Assembly (NCBI GenBank): GCA_023634235.1 | Contig: JAMKCF010000001.1 | Coordinates: 1,106,001 to 1,170,000 of the forward strand | DNA from: Pisaster brevispinus | Lineage: Eukaryota > Echinodermata > Asteroidea > Forcipulatida > Asteriidae | Reading direction: 5' to 3' | DNA: 64,000 nucleotides | Shown here: positions 54,635-64,000 of the stretch, piece after piece | Numbering within the stretch: the stretch's first letter is position 1 | How the letters are laid out: every line of letters starts with the position of its first letter | Made by a program: the position numbers and the translations under genes | Notes under the pieces: generated by a model | What the model was told of the DNA's origin: nothing | Databases searched by the model: none | What the model saw: only the letters and a program-made list of their open reading frames with translations

Positions 54635-55972
54635 CAGTGGCGTAACTAGACATTTTCATGGGGGGGGGCGGGAAAGTGGGGGCAAAGATTACATAACAAA
54701 AAAAGAAGTGCAAGATTATCATTAAATATGTTAACTGATAGTTGATACGCACCAATGCAGTTCTAAAACAGTCTACATAGTTTGCAGGTAACAAAAGATT
54801 GCGAAAACAACCAAATCTTAGAGAACTTGTCATTTTTATAAGATAAAACTTTTCGACTGTATACAAGGATTAAATTACCAACAGTGATAACCAGAATCAG
54901 AATATTCTGTATTTCCCCGTCTCTGCCTCTTAGGTGTTGGAGCACGAGGCAAAGACGGGCGCTTTGATATGGAGAAGAAATGGTCTAAGCTACCTTTTTC
55001 GCTGGCCATTTTGCTATTTAAATCTCTCTGTTGTGTGCGTCTGACTACGTTGTGTTAAAGGGGCACACTGGCTTCGTTGGGCTATTTGGGCTACAAAATA
55101 GGCTAACATAATATGACTTCAAAGGTCTTCCAGGAATTTAGAAGAACGGTTCCTAAAAGAAACCATCAAATTTTGCCGTTTTTGAGCATTTAAAAAATAA
55201 CGAAGGTCACGTGATTTATCCGAACCAAAAAAGTGGTTCGGATCTTCGGAGATAGTTTTACTTCCAGACGTACAAAAGTAAATTACTGAACCAAATTTAA
55301 ATCTGTTTTTTTAAATTATTCATGAGTATTTGACAAAAAAGACTATGTATTCAGATTATTGATACAATTTGTAAATAATGATGAAAAATCGAACGTTTTT
55401 ATAATTGATACATAAACAGTCTACTTACAACATTGCGCAACATTAGACGTAAACTTGACAGTTGCAACGGCTGGAAAAGCGTATAAGCTGACCTTTGACC
55501 GCATTTTGTTTTTTTTCACATTTTTCGTTAATTACGTAATATTTTGATGATTTTTTTTTTACACCAACCATCTAAAAATTGTTGTCTGTCATTCCACATC
55601 ACATTAGGTAAACAGCAAGCCGGTGTGTCCCTTTAACGGAGCTATTGGTCCGCGTTCAGACCACCACGTATTAAACTGAACTTTGTGACTGCCTGCACTC
55701 TCTGTAACCGCAAAACCACAACACACATTATACCGCCAGGACGATCGCGCGCGCGTTTCCATGCATTTGTCAAGACTGCGTTATAGTCCACATACTGATA
55801 TGAATAAAAGTTTTCCTTTTTACGGCAGCATCCTATGCAGCCTTAAACGATTTATATATTATAAGAATATACTTTTCTGTGATTTCATAGGGGGGGGGGG
55901 GGCAAGGGGGCAAGGGTTCTGAGGGGTGGGCGCAGGCCCCCCTGCCCCCCCCCCCTTCTGGTGACGCCACTG
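54635..55972. mobile_element. hAT-like element with nested MITE
   Basis: Ends CAGTGGCGTAACTAGA and, inverted, CAGTGGCGTCACCAGAAG, flanked by 8-bp sequences TGTAAAAG (54627-54634) and TGTAATAG (55973-55980) that differ at one base. An 8-bp duplication with CAGTGGCG ends fits the hAT superfamily. G/C-runs lie just inside both ends. The element is interrupted by the TTAA-flanked MITE at 55059-55632, and no transposase frame remains. It is absent from L2. Confidence 0.8.
55059..55632. mobile_element. TTAA-flanked MITE nested in hAT-like element
   Basis: A 574-bp element flanked by TTAA (55055-55058 and 55633-55636), with inverted ends AGGGGCACACTGGCTT / AGGGACACACCGGCTT. It is in reverse orientation to, and an internally deleted version of, the 1.36-kb element at 37011-38373. 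It shows two successive waves of insertion after the arm duplication. Confidence 0.87.
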
Positions 55973-56931
55973 TGTAATAGCAAGTAGTAAGCTTTTTACT
56001 AAACTTTTTTAATAGTTTCTGTATGCAGTAGTATTATTTTTGTTTGTGAAATATGTGTTTATTTTTGAGTAACTTCAAAACAATGTGCATCTAAATGTGT
56101 TTACTTTTTACAATGGGAAGTTGTTGAACTATATACATTCTTTTTTCGGCTTGTATTTATTTGTATAGGCCTCAACTTTGAAAAAAAGGTGTATTTTGTA
56201 TTATTAGAGTATTTCTTACTGTCTTTTATTTATTTTTTTGCATATCACTTTTGTTTTGTGATTTTATTTGTTTTACTATAATATTCCAGCTCTGGGTGCT
56301 TTAGTATATATCAGCACCCCAATCCAAAAAGTTGGGGGTGCTGCAGCACCCACAGCACCCCCCCCCCCCCGCTCTCGCGGGCCTGAGTGGTATAGGGGAG
56401 GGGTAATGAAGGTGTATGGAGGGGGTAGTATGACCTTTTAGATATTTTCATAACCAACAATCAGTAAACGGTCTAGTCTAGGTTGTTTACTTTCTTTTCC
56501 CCAGAATTTGTGTAAATGAGTGGTTTTATAATAGTACTGTTCATTGACTGAAAACGAGCCGATTTAGAAATAAATGTGGAATGGGCACATTTTTAATTGC
56601 CTTCAAATATCTCAAAATGTTACTATTTGGAATTACTTCGTATCTATTTTAAGAGACGTGCATGCACCAAAACACCCACAGTGTGTTGTAGTTTTTGAGT
56701 AGTGATTAAACAAACAACCAGCGAAACTAACGGTCAGCCATTTTGTGGAGTCAAATTTTTTGTTCTACAACATAGGGGACCATGTACCGTCATGACATTT
56801 TACAAAATCACACAATTTCAGTGGAATATTTATGTTAATCATTACATTATACCTTTATGGATTTTATAACGAACGCTTTTTTATAGCTCACTTTGGGCTA
56901 AAAAAAACCCGAAGGCAATTTACCCCCTTAA

Positions 56932-57297
56932 TGGGAAGGTTTACATTTGGTAATCACTCTAAAAATTAATGAAAATAAAAACTTACTTGGTCAAAGTACA
57001 GCAGCTTTCGATAGTAAAAAGCATTTTGATAAACATTTCAATTACAAATAATTTTGGTTAAGGAAAAAGATATCAGTTTTTATCCCCCTAGAATTTGAAT
57101 CTGAGATAGATTGTGTATTTCATTTACGTTTTTTTCCTCCGGCATGGTTATATTTGCTCCGGATTTTCGGCGGTATCTCAAAACGCGACCACCTTTTGAA
57201 ATGAAACTTTCACAGGTTAGTTGTATTGTATATCTAAATTTACATAGGATAAAACAATCTAACGGTTCCAAAAACCAAAGGTATGCTTTCCCCTTTA
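56932..57297. mobile_element. R2-specific 'aaggtatac'-family MITE
   Basis: 'tgggaaggtttacatttggtaa' to 'ccaaaggtatgctttccccttta', with TTAA at 56928-56931 on the left and a decayed right flank. The matching position in L2 (about 20900-20960) lacks it. Confidence 0.65.
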
Positions 57298-59162
57298 GAA
57301 CTTCTAAAATGATATCAGAACCAATAGCTTATTCAGATCCGTGGATTTGTAATTGTTCATCTGAGAGAAAGAGCTGTTTTGCTTTCTACTTCGGTGATCT
57401 CATTCTGAAGGATAGCATTTCTCTCTGAAAGAATTTCTTTGTTTCCAGTGCTACCTATAATTTCGCGAAGATGATCGTTAGAAATGTCATCGAAAAGGGA
57501 CAAATTATCATAACACTTATTGGGGCAATAGAAACACACCATCAATGCGATCAACATTCCACTCAATTGATGGATTGCACATGACGTCATTGACCGCCTT
57601 CGTCAATGACAAACAATGGAAAAGTGCAGGAGTGTACGCGCTGCGCGCGACTCTCAGCCAATGATAGCCTTTCACGCGTGCACGTTTCATCAACAATGGC
57701 GGCCAATGCAAGGGGTCTATAGAACCAAGTTGTTGAGTCCACAAAATGGTGGACCGTGTAAACTCACAAAATAAAAGGAAGACCACGCAATTTTGAGGGA
57801 AATTTGTTGGAATCATTTTATTCTTCTGTTATCTTTCCGACCATATCCATTTGATAACAAACGCCTTCATAGCCAACGTGTTCTGAGGTTCGCCATTTTT
57901 TAGTACTCATAGCTTGTTTTTCTTTTAATTGCAGAGAAAAACTATATTCCTTAAATTTATAGTTCATAACTTAATTATTACCACTCGATCCACAAATAGA
58001 TTCCTATTTGGCGCCTTTCCCTGTAAAGAAGATGTCATTAAACGTTCTTCGTATTTTCTTTTCCATATTATGATGCAATGTTGGAGTAAAAAATGTAGGT
58101 ATATATAAAGATTGTTAGTAATATTTGGAAAAAGTGCACCAATTTCTTACCTAACTATGATCTTGCAGCAATATATTGAAAACAACTTCAAGAAAAATTG
58201 CTATAGATTACTTAAAAAAAGAAAGAAGATTTAACAAGCTTGGTAAAATTTTCTATCTAGGGATATCCATTTAAATTGGCCATTGTCATCTAGTGTTTAG
58301 AAATGGTAATTTCATTGTTTTTGTTTTGTTTGTTTGTTTGTTTGTTTGTTTGTTGGGATGATCGTTTGTTGGGGTGTTTGTTTGTTGGGGTGTTTGTTTG
58401 TTTGTTTGTTTGTTTGTCTGTTGGGTTTTTTTCAAAATGCCATTTTTGTCAAATTGCAGCCTATCTTGTTCCAATGCTATGTTGGCTCGGGTCCTGGTAG
58501 AGTGAGCACAGAATGAGGCCAGTGGTTACCCATCGATCGTCACTGGTCCAACCCCTTGACTTCATATATAGATATGCGTCAACTGCAATTGGTATACGCG
58601 TCCCTCCTGTTGCCATCTTGGTTATTGTTGTGCACTTGCACGTTACCCACGCTTCGTTGACATGCTGTTTGACTCTTATTAAAAATATATTAATAAAAAA
58701 AATAAAAAACATGGGAAATGCATACAGATTTCTTTTAGAGTTTACACAGGATGTGAAGTTCTTTTTATGTACTTATTTATTTATTTCAATGTGCAACAAA
58801 TTACAGAACATATACGATGACCAAAGTTGCAAAATTAGTATCCAACAGTACACAACTATACTAGAACCTAAAGGGCAATAAACAGTCAAACTCACGGCAG
58901 GGCGATTGAAAATAAGAGGCATTGGAGCATTATTAATAGCTAAAACTATGCAGTGAAGGCCGCTGTCAGAACGTACTGACATAATTTATTTGAATATTTC
59001 CATTTAATGTTGTCAGTGGCTAGCAGTTTATATTATGTGAAGCAATTACCCCCAAAGGGCAATACATCATCTCAGTAAAGGAGATTATTTTTAAGTCGAT
59101 TACTAATTGTTAATGGTTATAGGTAATACATTGGTATGACGCAGTACCATATAATTATTCGT

Positions 59163-59360
59163 AGAATTTGAAACGTTGGGCATGGTGGGAGTACAATCAA
59201 GTAAGGTTTGCGGAGACACCGTGTGCATCAATCTCTTATTAGTGGTGGTTCTGAGAAGAGCCGGTGGTTTGACAAGTCTGAACCGTTGGTTTTCAGAAAC
59301 ACCGCTTCTCATAAAGAGATTTATACACTTGGTGCCAACGCAAACCTCATTTTAATTGTA
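59163..59360. mobile_element. Foldback MITE, 'aaggtttgcgg' family (right arm)
   Basis: Counterpart of 18985-19170. The arms extend outward through 'gtgggagtacaatcaagtaaggtttgcgg' and its complement on the other side. An inner stem pairs 'ccggtggtttgacaagtctg' with 'tgaaccgttggttttcaga'. Confidence 0.7.
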
Positions 59361-59362
59361 CT

Positions 59363-59780
59363 TAGTAGAGTTATATCTTTGGATTCAGTGACCATTTTTT
59401 GCTACCTTTTTTCTTGATGGATTTGACTTGAGGAACCATTAAAAATGAAAAATAGCTCCTATGTATCTCTGGAATGTGACGGGAACTTTTTTAATAGGGC
59501 AATATTCAAAATGGCCGCCTATGCCATCTTGAAAAACCTAATTTGTAAGAGGTTTGGCACCAGATGGACTAGATGGGACAAAAGAGATGCAAATTTCTAC
59601 TCTATCCGGCATGACAAATCCACTGGGATGGTCATTGTTTACGGATCATCTTGACCTCCAAATTCCGAGATGGCCACCGCCGCCATCTTTAAAACATAAC
59701 TTTCAATAACTCTGACACCAACAACAAAGACAAAAAGGTAGCAAAAAATGGTAACGGAATCCAAGGATATGACTCTACTA
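59363..59780. mobile_element. R2-specific MITE with 3-bp target duplication
   Basis: A 418-bp element with inverted ends TAGTAGAGTTATATC / TAGTAGAGTCATATCC extending about 45 bp, flanked by ACT on both sides (59360-59362 and 59781-59783). The aligned L2 site (near 18980) reads straight through 'ttgtactcccactccc' with a single ACT. This is a clean empty site showing insertion after duplication. Confidence 0.88.
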
Positions 59781-59904
59781 ACTCCCACTCCCATAATTAC
59801 TGTTATTGTATGGAGGTAAATGTAATGCAATTTACTGATGTTTGAAGGTGGCATGTGGTAAAGAGTCCATTGCCGCTTGCCTCGTCAACAACGCATATTA
59901 TTAA

Positions 59905-60245
59905 CGAAGCATTGTTACGTCGTGCCGAACCGCGGCGTGGTGTCGTGCTGTTGCATATATTGGTAGGGCCCACTGCTGGTGGTACGGTGGAGCCACCGCA
60001 ATGTCCTGTCGTGCCAAGACGTGCCGTTGCATAGATTTGTTCTGCTGGCATTGTCGCGTCGTGATGCGCCGTCGCATTGTCACGGCGTGCTGTCACATTG
60101 ACACGCTGATTCATCGCAGTGTCGCATTGTTGACTATTGGTCTTACTAAAAGGGAGACAATTTTGTACTGCCGTATACACAAATATTAGACGGCACGACG
60201 TGACAATGCGACGGCACGACGCGACTCCACTGTTAACGGCGCAAA
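59905..60245. repeat. CpG-rich 'gcacgacgtgacaatgcgac' repeat block (right)
   Basis: Counterpart of 18085-18420 with many small differences in repeat number and order. It ends in 'gcgactccactgttaac', the complement of the start of the left copy. Confidence 0.6.
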
Positions 60246-60638
60246 TGGCTCGGTACTCTACTACAAAAGGGGGACTTTCGTCATAATGACCACAGCAGGC
60301 CTGTGGCTCTACACATGGATTTATGAACTCTCACCCAGTGACTGCATGGGCGCTCCCTCGCTGCCACATCACAATATAATAATGACGGCGCCCTTTAATT
60401 TGAATAGTCATAAAGAAACGTCAGGCGTAGTGTTTTTTTAACCCTTCAAAACGTGTTGGTGGTTATAGAAACATGTAACACGGGTGATAAGGCTTAACAC
60501 AGAGACCATTGGATACCATTCCTCAAGACTCGGAAAAGCATTGAGTATACAGTCACTGAGTATGCAGTCAGCACTTATTACAAAACCACTACAATATCGC
60601 CTAGTATCCCCGATGCAATTGCATCTACCAATTTTTAA

Positions 60639-60845
60639 AGGGGCAATGTCATCGTTATCACAGGGAGTCTGTGGCCAGACATTTCCAAACGCTCACCCGG
60701 TTACTGCACACGCGCGCGCGATGAACATGACGGTGCTCTTTAAAGCTTTCGTTTGTGACGAGACATGTTTACGCGCACGCGTGTGTAGTCACTGTGGGTC
60801 AGAGTTCTTGTCAAGCCACAAGCAGACTATGATCTCAGTGCCCCT
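60639..60845. mobile_element. TTAA-flanked MITE, 'aggggcactg' family (right arm)
   Basis: Counterpart of 17511-17717, also 207 bp with TTAA on both sides (60635-60638 and 60846-60849). About half of it belongs to the tract identical in both arms (from 60724). The other half shows several substitutions, placing one edge of that tract inside the MITE. Confidence 0.75.
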
Positions 60846-61578
60846 TTAATACATGTTTTTGTGTTGTGTTTTGTTTGTATTTTGCAAAGAAGTTTTTATG
60901 TGTAGGCCTATTTATATAAAACAAATCTGAACAGATTATACATGTATTACTTTTATTATTCTCTTCTTATAAACTGCGATGTTGATTGAAAGTCCAAGAC
61001 GCTTGTGTGCGTCCGAAAAGAGGTTCAAACAGGGGTCTTTAGACTTGAGCTTGGTTTTGAGCAGCCAACTCGGTGTGGGAACAGCAACATCAGCCAAAAC
61101 TAATCTTAACATTCCTTGACATGTTTGAGCTCCACACACCTTTAATTCCATTTACTGCATTCTAGGCAAGGTGCCTACCGAATGCAAATATCCTTCTGAC
61201 AGGAACCGACTTCTGGTGTTTATTTCTTATGCAGAAAGCTGAGGCACTTTTTTTAAGTGTGGGTTGCCGTTGGGTACCAACAATAATGAATTGGAATTGC
61301 TGCTCATCTGGTTCCTTGCCTTTGTACTTATCACTTATTGTGCTTTACCGGTAGAACAAAATGTCCCTATAGGCGTCGCCTTTGGTGTCAAGGTAACACT
61401 TATATATCACTGACAGTGAAGTTTATAACGAGAAGTCCCCTAGATCCACAAAGCGAAAGTGTAGTCCCGGCCGATTTCCTACCTTCCGCCCAGGTAGTAG
61501 TTAAGAAGCAGGACAGTTCTTGTAATGACCAATTCCGTCTCCCGAATTTCGAAATCTGCTCTGCGGCAGTAGAATAAA
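60724..61578. repeat. Intron tract identical to L2 16778-17633
   Basis: Mirror of the left-arm tract, with no differences found by eye over about 850 bp. It ends about 215 bp before exon 2. Identity drops on both sides. Confidence 0.8.
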
Positions 61579-61793
61579 GACCTAGTTCCCTAAGAACAAA
61601 TCTACACAGCAAAGTAGATATACACAATGGTGTTACCGCAAACCGAATATTTGATACCTCAACATGCAATGCCTCAAAAACCATATACTGACAACGTTGC
61701 CATCCAAAGATACCAAACACCAATTTGACTTCAATTTTAACGCAGTTGTTCTTTGCTTCACTAATGCTTTCTTTGTTCATTCTTTTGTTTCAG

Positions 61794-62006
61794 GTTTTGA
61801 TTGTACGATTGGCCAAGAGCGGGACCCTAATGCCGGCAACAGATACCGCTGGGTCATCCCTGTAAAGAACCCTTGTAAGTGCACGAGGCTTCGAATCGGT
61901 GGTCTGAACACACGCACACCATGCAGGCACTTCAACGTTACCTACTACGACACCTTCCTGCAAAGCGAAGACGCAAAAGAGATCCGAAAATGGCTTAAAT
62001 GCAGAA
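61794..62006 (+). CDS. Right LamG gene, exon 2 (Cys-rich module)
   Basis: A 213-nt exon with acceptor 'ttgtttcag' and donor 'gttagt', phase 1 at both ends. It encodes residues 22-92: FDCTIGQERDPNAGNRYRW, then VIPVKNPCKCTRLRIGG, TPCRHFNVTYYDTF and EIRKWLKCR. Five cysteines occur at the same places as in the left copy. Changes against the left copy are mainly silent. I do not recognise a named domain, so it is a candidate new extracellular module. Confidence 0.85.
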
Positions 62007-62888
62007 GTTAGTTGTTGACAAAACTGGTGGAGTAAATTTTCCTGTTGAGATTTTCCCGCCTTATATTTTAGAGCTCCACTGCATTCTTTCTTGACACTCT
62101 CCCATTTATTAATTTGTAAATAGGAAATGTCGTTGTTCGACATTGGTCCAATATGACATTTATGTTAGTAGTAGCTCAGCCTTGGACGGAGGGCGGGAGC
62201 TCGTGGGGAGGTTGGCAAACAATGAACGGAGCGGGACTTGATCCTGGAACCTCCAGATTTTTGTTCAGGTGTTCACCAAAAAGTTGATTTGCTATGCACT
62301 GAGCCATACAGCGAAAGCCGAACATATTTCTAGACCCACTGCAAAGCTATTTTCTTGGTTTGCCAAGAATAGGGGTAAGAATTCAGCATTCAATTAAAAT
62401 GGTTTAAAGAAGCACGTGTATCTGCAGCTGCAGTAGGAGTGGTTTTCTTTAAAATTAGTACAACAATTAGTGAAGTTGACTTTCAGTATAGGCTTACCAC
62501 TGTTCGACAACATTCATAAACTGTCCCTGTGGAGTATTCCACTATGTTCTATAAATTTGTTAATTGAGTTAATTTGCAAAGTTAAACATTACAATTCTTA
62601 GCGTTCTGATCTTTACATATTTCATTAGAAAACATGTAAACAACCATGTGGTATTATGGCTGCAATTTTTTTGTTGCAAGATTGATCCTTTGAACTGCTG
62701 GGAAGTGAAATGAATGTGGCTTATCTAGAAGGATGGGTGTAAACTAATAATTTTTGAGAGAGTTATTCACTTATTAGTGACTTGCTTGGACTGCTGCATT
62801 ACACGTGCTTCCCATTAGGGTTTTAAATTCGATCATTGAAGCGGGTGTACATTAATTGATACCATATTTTGTATTCTTTTTACCCAAG
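62007..62888 (+). other. Intron 2 of right LamG gene, with tRNA-like SINE
   Basis: Phase-1 intron of 882 bp. On the minus strand about 62228-62340 has an A-box-like 'tggctcagtgcatagc' and a B-box-like 'ggatcaagtcc'. The left intron has lost about 75 bp of this unit. Confidence 0.7.
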
Positions 62889-63637
62889 GACGTGGACTGC
62901 CGCGGTTGATTTTAAATCGAACCTTGGGGTACAGACTCGGAGGCCCACCGTGCGATGGTGACGTTGGTGTGGATATGAGCAGCGAGTACAATGTATCTTG
63001 TAATTCGAGCCTGGTGGAAATGGTCCGTGGACCCGGTGTGCATAATCACTCTTGCGCTGTGCACGCCCCGGCTGGCTCATACCTTGATCTCGGTGACTTC
63101 AAAGACACCTGCATCTCTGACCCGGGTCTCTGTAAATCTATGACGTGGTCTTTATGGCTCAAGATAGACGACCTAAGCCCCGTTGAACCTCATTTCATCA
63201 GCTCTGGAGGACAAACAGGTAAAGCAAGAGGTGTTGCTTTTCTTCACCTAGGAAATGAATTTCTTTTACTTATACGCACAAAAACAAATCAGACTAAGAA
63301 TAAATACACCCCTAAAAAAGTACCACTTAATACCTGGTTCCATCTTGCTTTTACTTTTAAAATGATTGAAGGAGATCTCCAGCTTTTTATCAATGGGTCC
63401 ACTGTGAAAACAAAGGGCATAACAGAAAAAACAAGTTTTTATGACAAAGACGACGACTGCACCAATTTGTACCTTGGAATGTCAAATTCATGCGACAAAC
63501 CATTTGAGATTTCACAATACGGTGGGTCTGCTGCATACAATGATCTAATGGTCTTTGACGGTCTCCTCACTAAAAGGCAAATTGCAGAGATTTCATCAGG
63601 CAAGCCAATCAAAAACATCCGAGACAACTTTCGTTGA
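62889..63637 (+). CDS. Right LamG gene, exon 3 (LamG / ConA-like module)
   Basis: A 749-nt terminal exon after acceptor 'tacccaag', residues 93-341, TGA stop at 63635-63637. LamG motifs are MTWSLWLKIDD, ISSGGQTG, VPLNTWFHLAFTFK, FINGS and YNDLMVFDGLL. The strands and framework match the left copy, but the intervening loops differ, for example LSPVEPHF against LTSGNTYF and TKTNQTKNK against TKTYGIKNK. One change (G to C in YNVSC) adds an unpaired-looking cysteine. Intact frame and splice sites suggest a working gene. A secreted lectin-like recognition role is inferred. Confidence 0.88.
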
Positions 63638-64000
63638 ATAAGTACAAAATACCCAAATTAAGTGTCTGTAATTATTTCAGGAACCCCCCCCCCCCAAATA
63701 AAAAAAACAAAAAACAAAAAACCAACCAAACAACCAAACAAACAAACAAAGAAACACATAAAAACAATTTTTTTGATTCCGGATCTCTCCTTGGGGTAGG
63801 CTACTCATAGAGGTTTGAATAAGTCGGACATATAACTTTGCTGAACCTTGGTATTGCTGTTAGTAAGTACTCGGCATGAAACATTGCAAGAAACGAAAAT
63901 GCACCTTTCAAAGACCAATGAAGGAAATTCGTGTTTGGCTGCTTGCCAGAATGATTAGGTCATGGTGAAAAAAGGTCAGGAAAAGCTCCAATCTGCATTC
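63638..64000. other. 3' flank of right LamG gene
   Basis: Contains a poly-C run, an AATAAA at about 63697 that could serve as polyadenylation signal, and an (AAAC)n microsatellite matching 14694-14740 of L2. No further gene. Confidence 0.5.

Larger units (their letters stand above)
48770..61793 (+). other. Intron 1 of right LamG gene (13 kb), repeat-rich
   Basis: Besides the elements listed separately it holds a diverged MITE (49330-49640), SINE-like tail sequence at 49980-50110, a C-rich tract at 53040-53240, a region with G- and C-runs at 56340-56420, an R2-specific segment at 57530-57670 and a TTTG/GGGGTGTTTG microsatellite at 58318-58425. No other gene is supported. Confidence 0.65.
47585..63987 (+). 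repeat. Inverted duplication arm R2
   Basis: Reverse complement of L2 (14467-25330). It contains the right LamG gene and about 5.5 kb of additional mobile DNA. Homology reaches almost to the window end, with the last bases (after 'aaaagctcc') diverging. The inner boundary is near 47585, where 'caagtaactggaaactgagg' pairs with 25310-25330. Confidence 0.95.

Noticed and set aside
62880..63080. Minus-strand ORF over the LamG exon start
   Set aside because: A shadow frame opposite a well-supported exon; the same shadow occurs at 15297-15524.

Overview
This window looks like nuclear DNA of a marine deuterostome invertebrate. An echinoderm is my best guess and a sea star is plausible, but this is inference. 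The reasons are AT-rich DNA with few genes and long introns, secreted fibrinogen-domain and LamG-domain genes whose exons show canonical splice sites, and a very dense load of short inverted-repeat DNA transposons (MITEs) and tRNA-derived SINEs. There are no operons or bacterial signals.

The dominant feature is large-scale inverted duplication. Arm L1 (1 to about 6015) is repeated in reverse as R1 (about 34037-39563). Arm L2 (about 14467-25330) is repeated in reverse as R2 (about 47585-63987). The order is L1, L2, R1, R2, so the two inverted pairs interlock. A third, partial copy of the L1/R1 fibrinogen segment lies at 25436-27025, next to the inner end of L2.

L2 and R2 each carry one complete three-exon gene. 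Left gene, minus strand: 24082-24019, 16552-16340, 15488-14740. Right gene, plus strand: 48706-48769, 61794-62006, 62889-63637. Both encode a secreted protein of 341 residues: signal peptide, a small Cys-rich module, then a LamG / concanavalin A-like module. Both introns are phase 1. The genes point away from each other. Hand comparison shows the Cys-rich exon changing mostly at silent sites, while the LamG exon has about 30 amino-acid replacements against about 5 silent changes, clustered in one stretch. An intron stretch of about 850 bp is identical between the arms.

L1, R1 and the partial copy carry a fibrinogen-related (FReD) gene. Only the R1 copy, on the minus strand, has all four FReD exons plus a Thr/Pro-rich linker exon, and all phases fit (38572 down to 32455). 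It has an in-frame TAA at 32595-32593. The other two copies are broken in different ways. A small secreted PAN/apple-like ORF lies at 42935-42651 on the same strand as the R1 copy and may or may not belong to it.

The rest is mainly mobile DNA: an apparently intact piggyBac element (27873-30796, 568-aa transposase, TTAA on both sides), a P-element/THAP9-type transposase fragment (6633-7532), a LINE reverse-transcriptase fragment (8401-8180, minus), several TTAA-flanked MITE families, a hAT-like element with a nested MITE (54635-55972), foldback elements, tRNA-derived SINEs, minisatellites and perfect hairpins. Several insertions are present in one arm and absent from the other, so they post-date the duplication.
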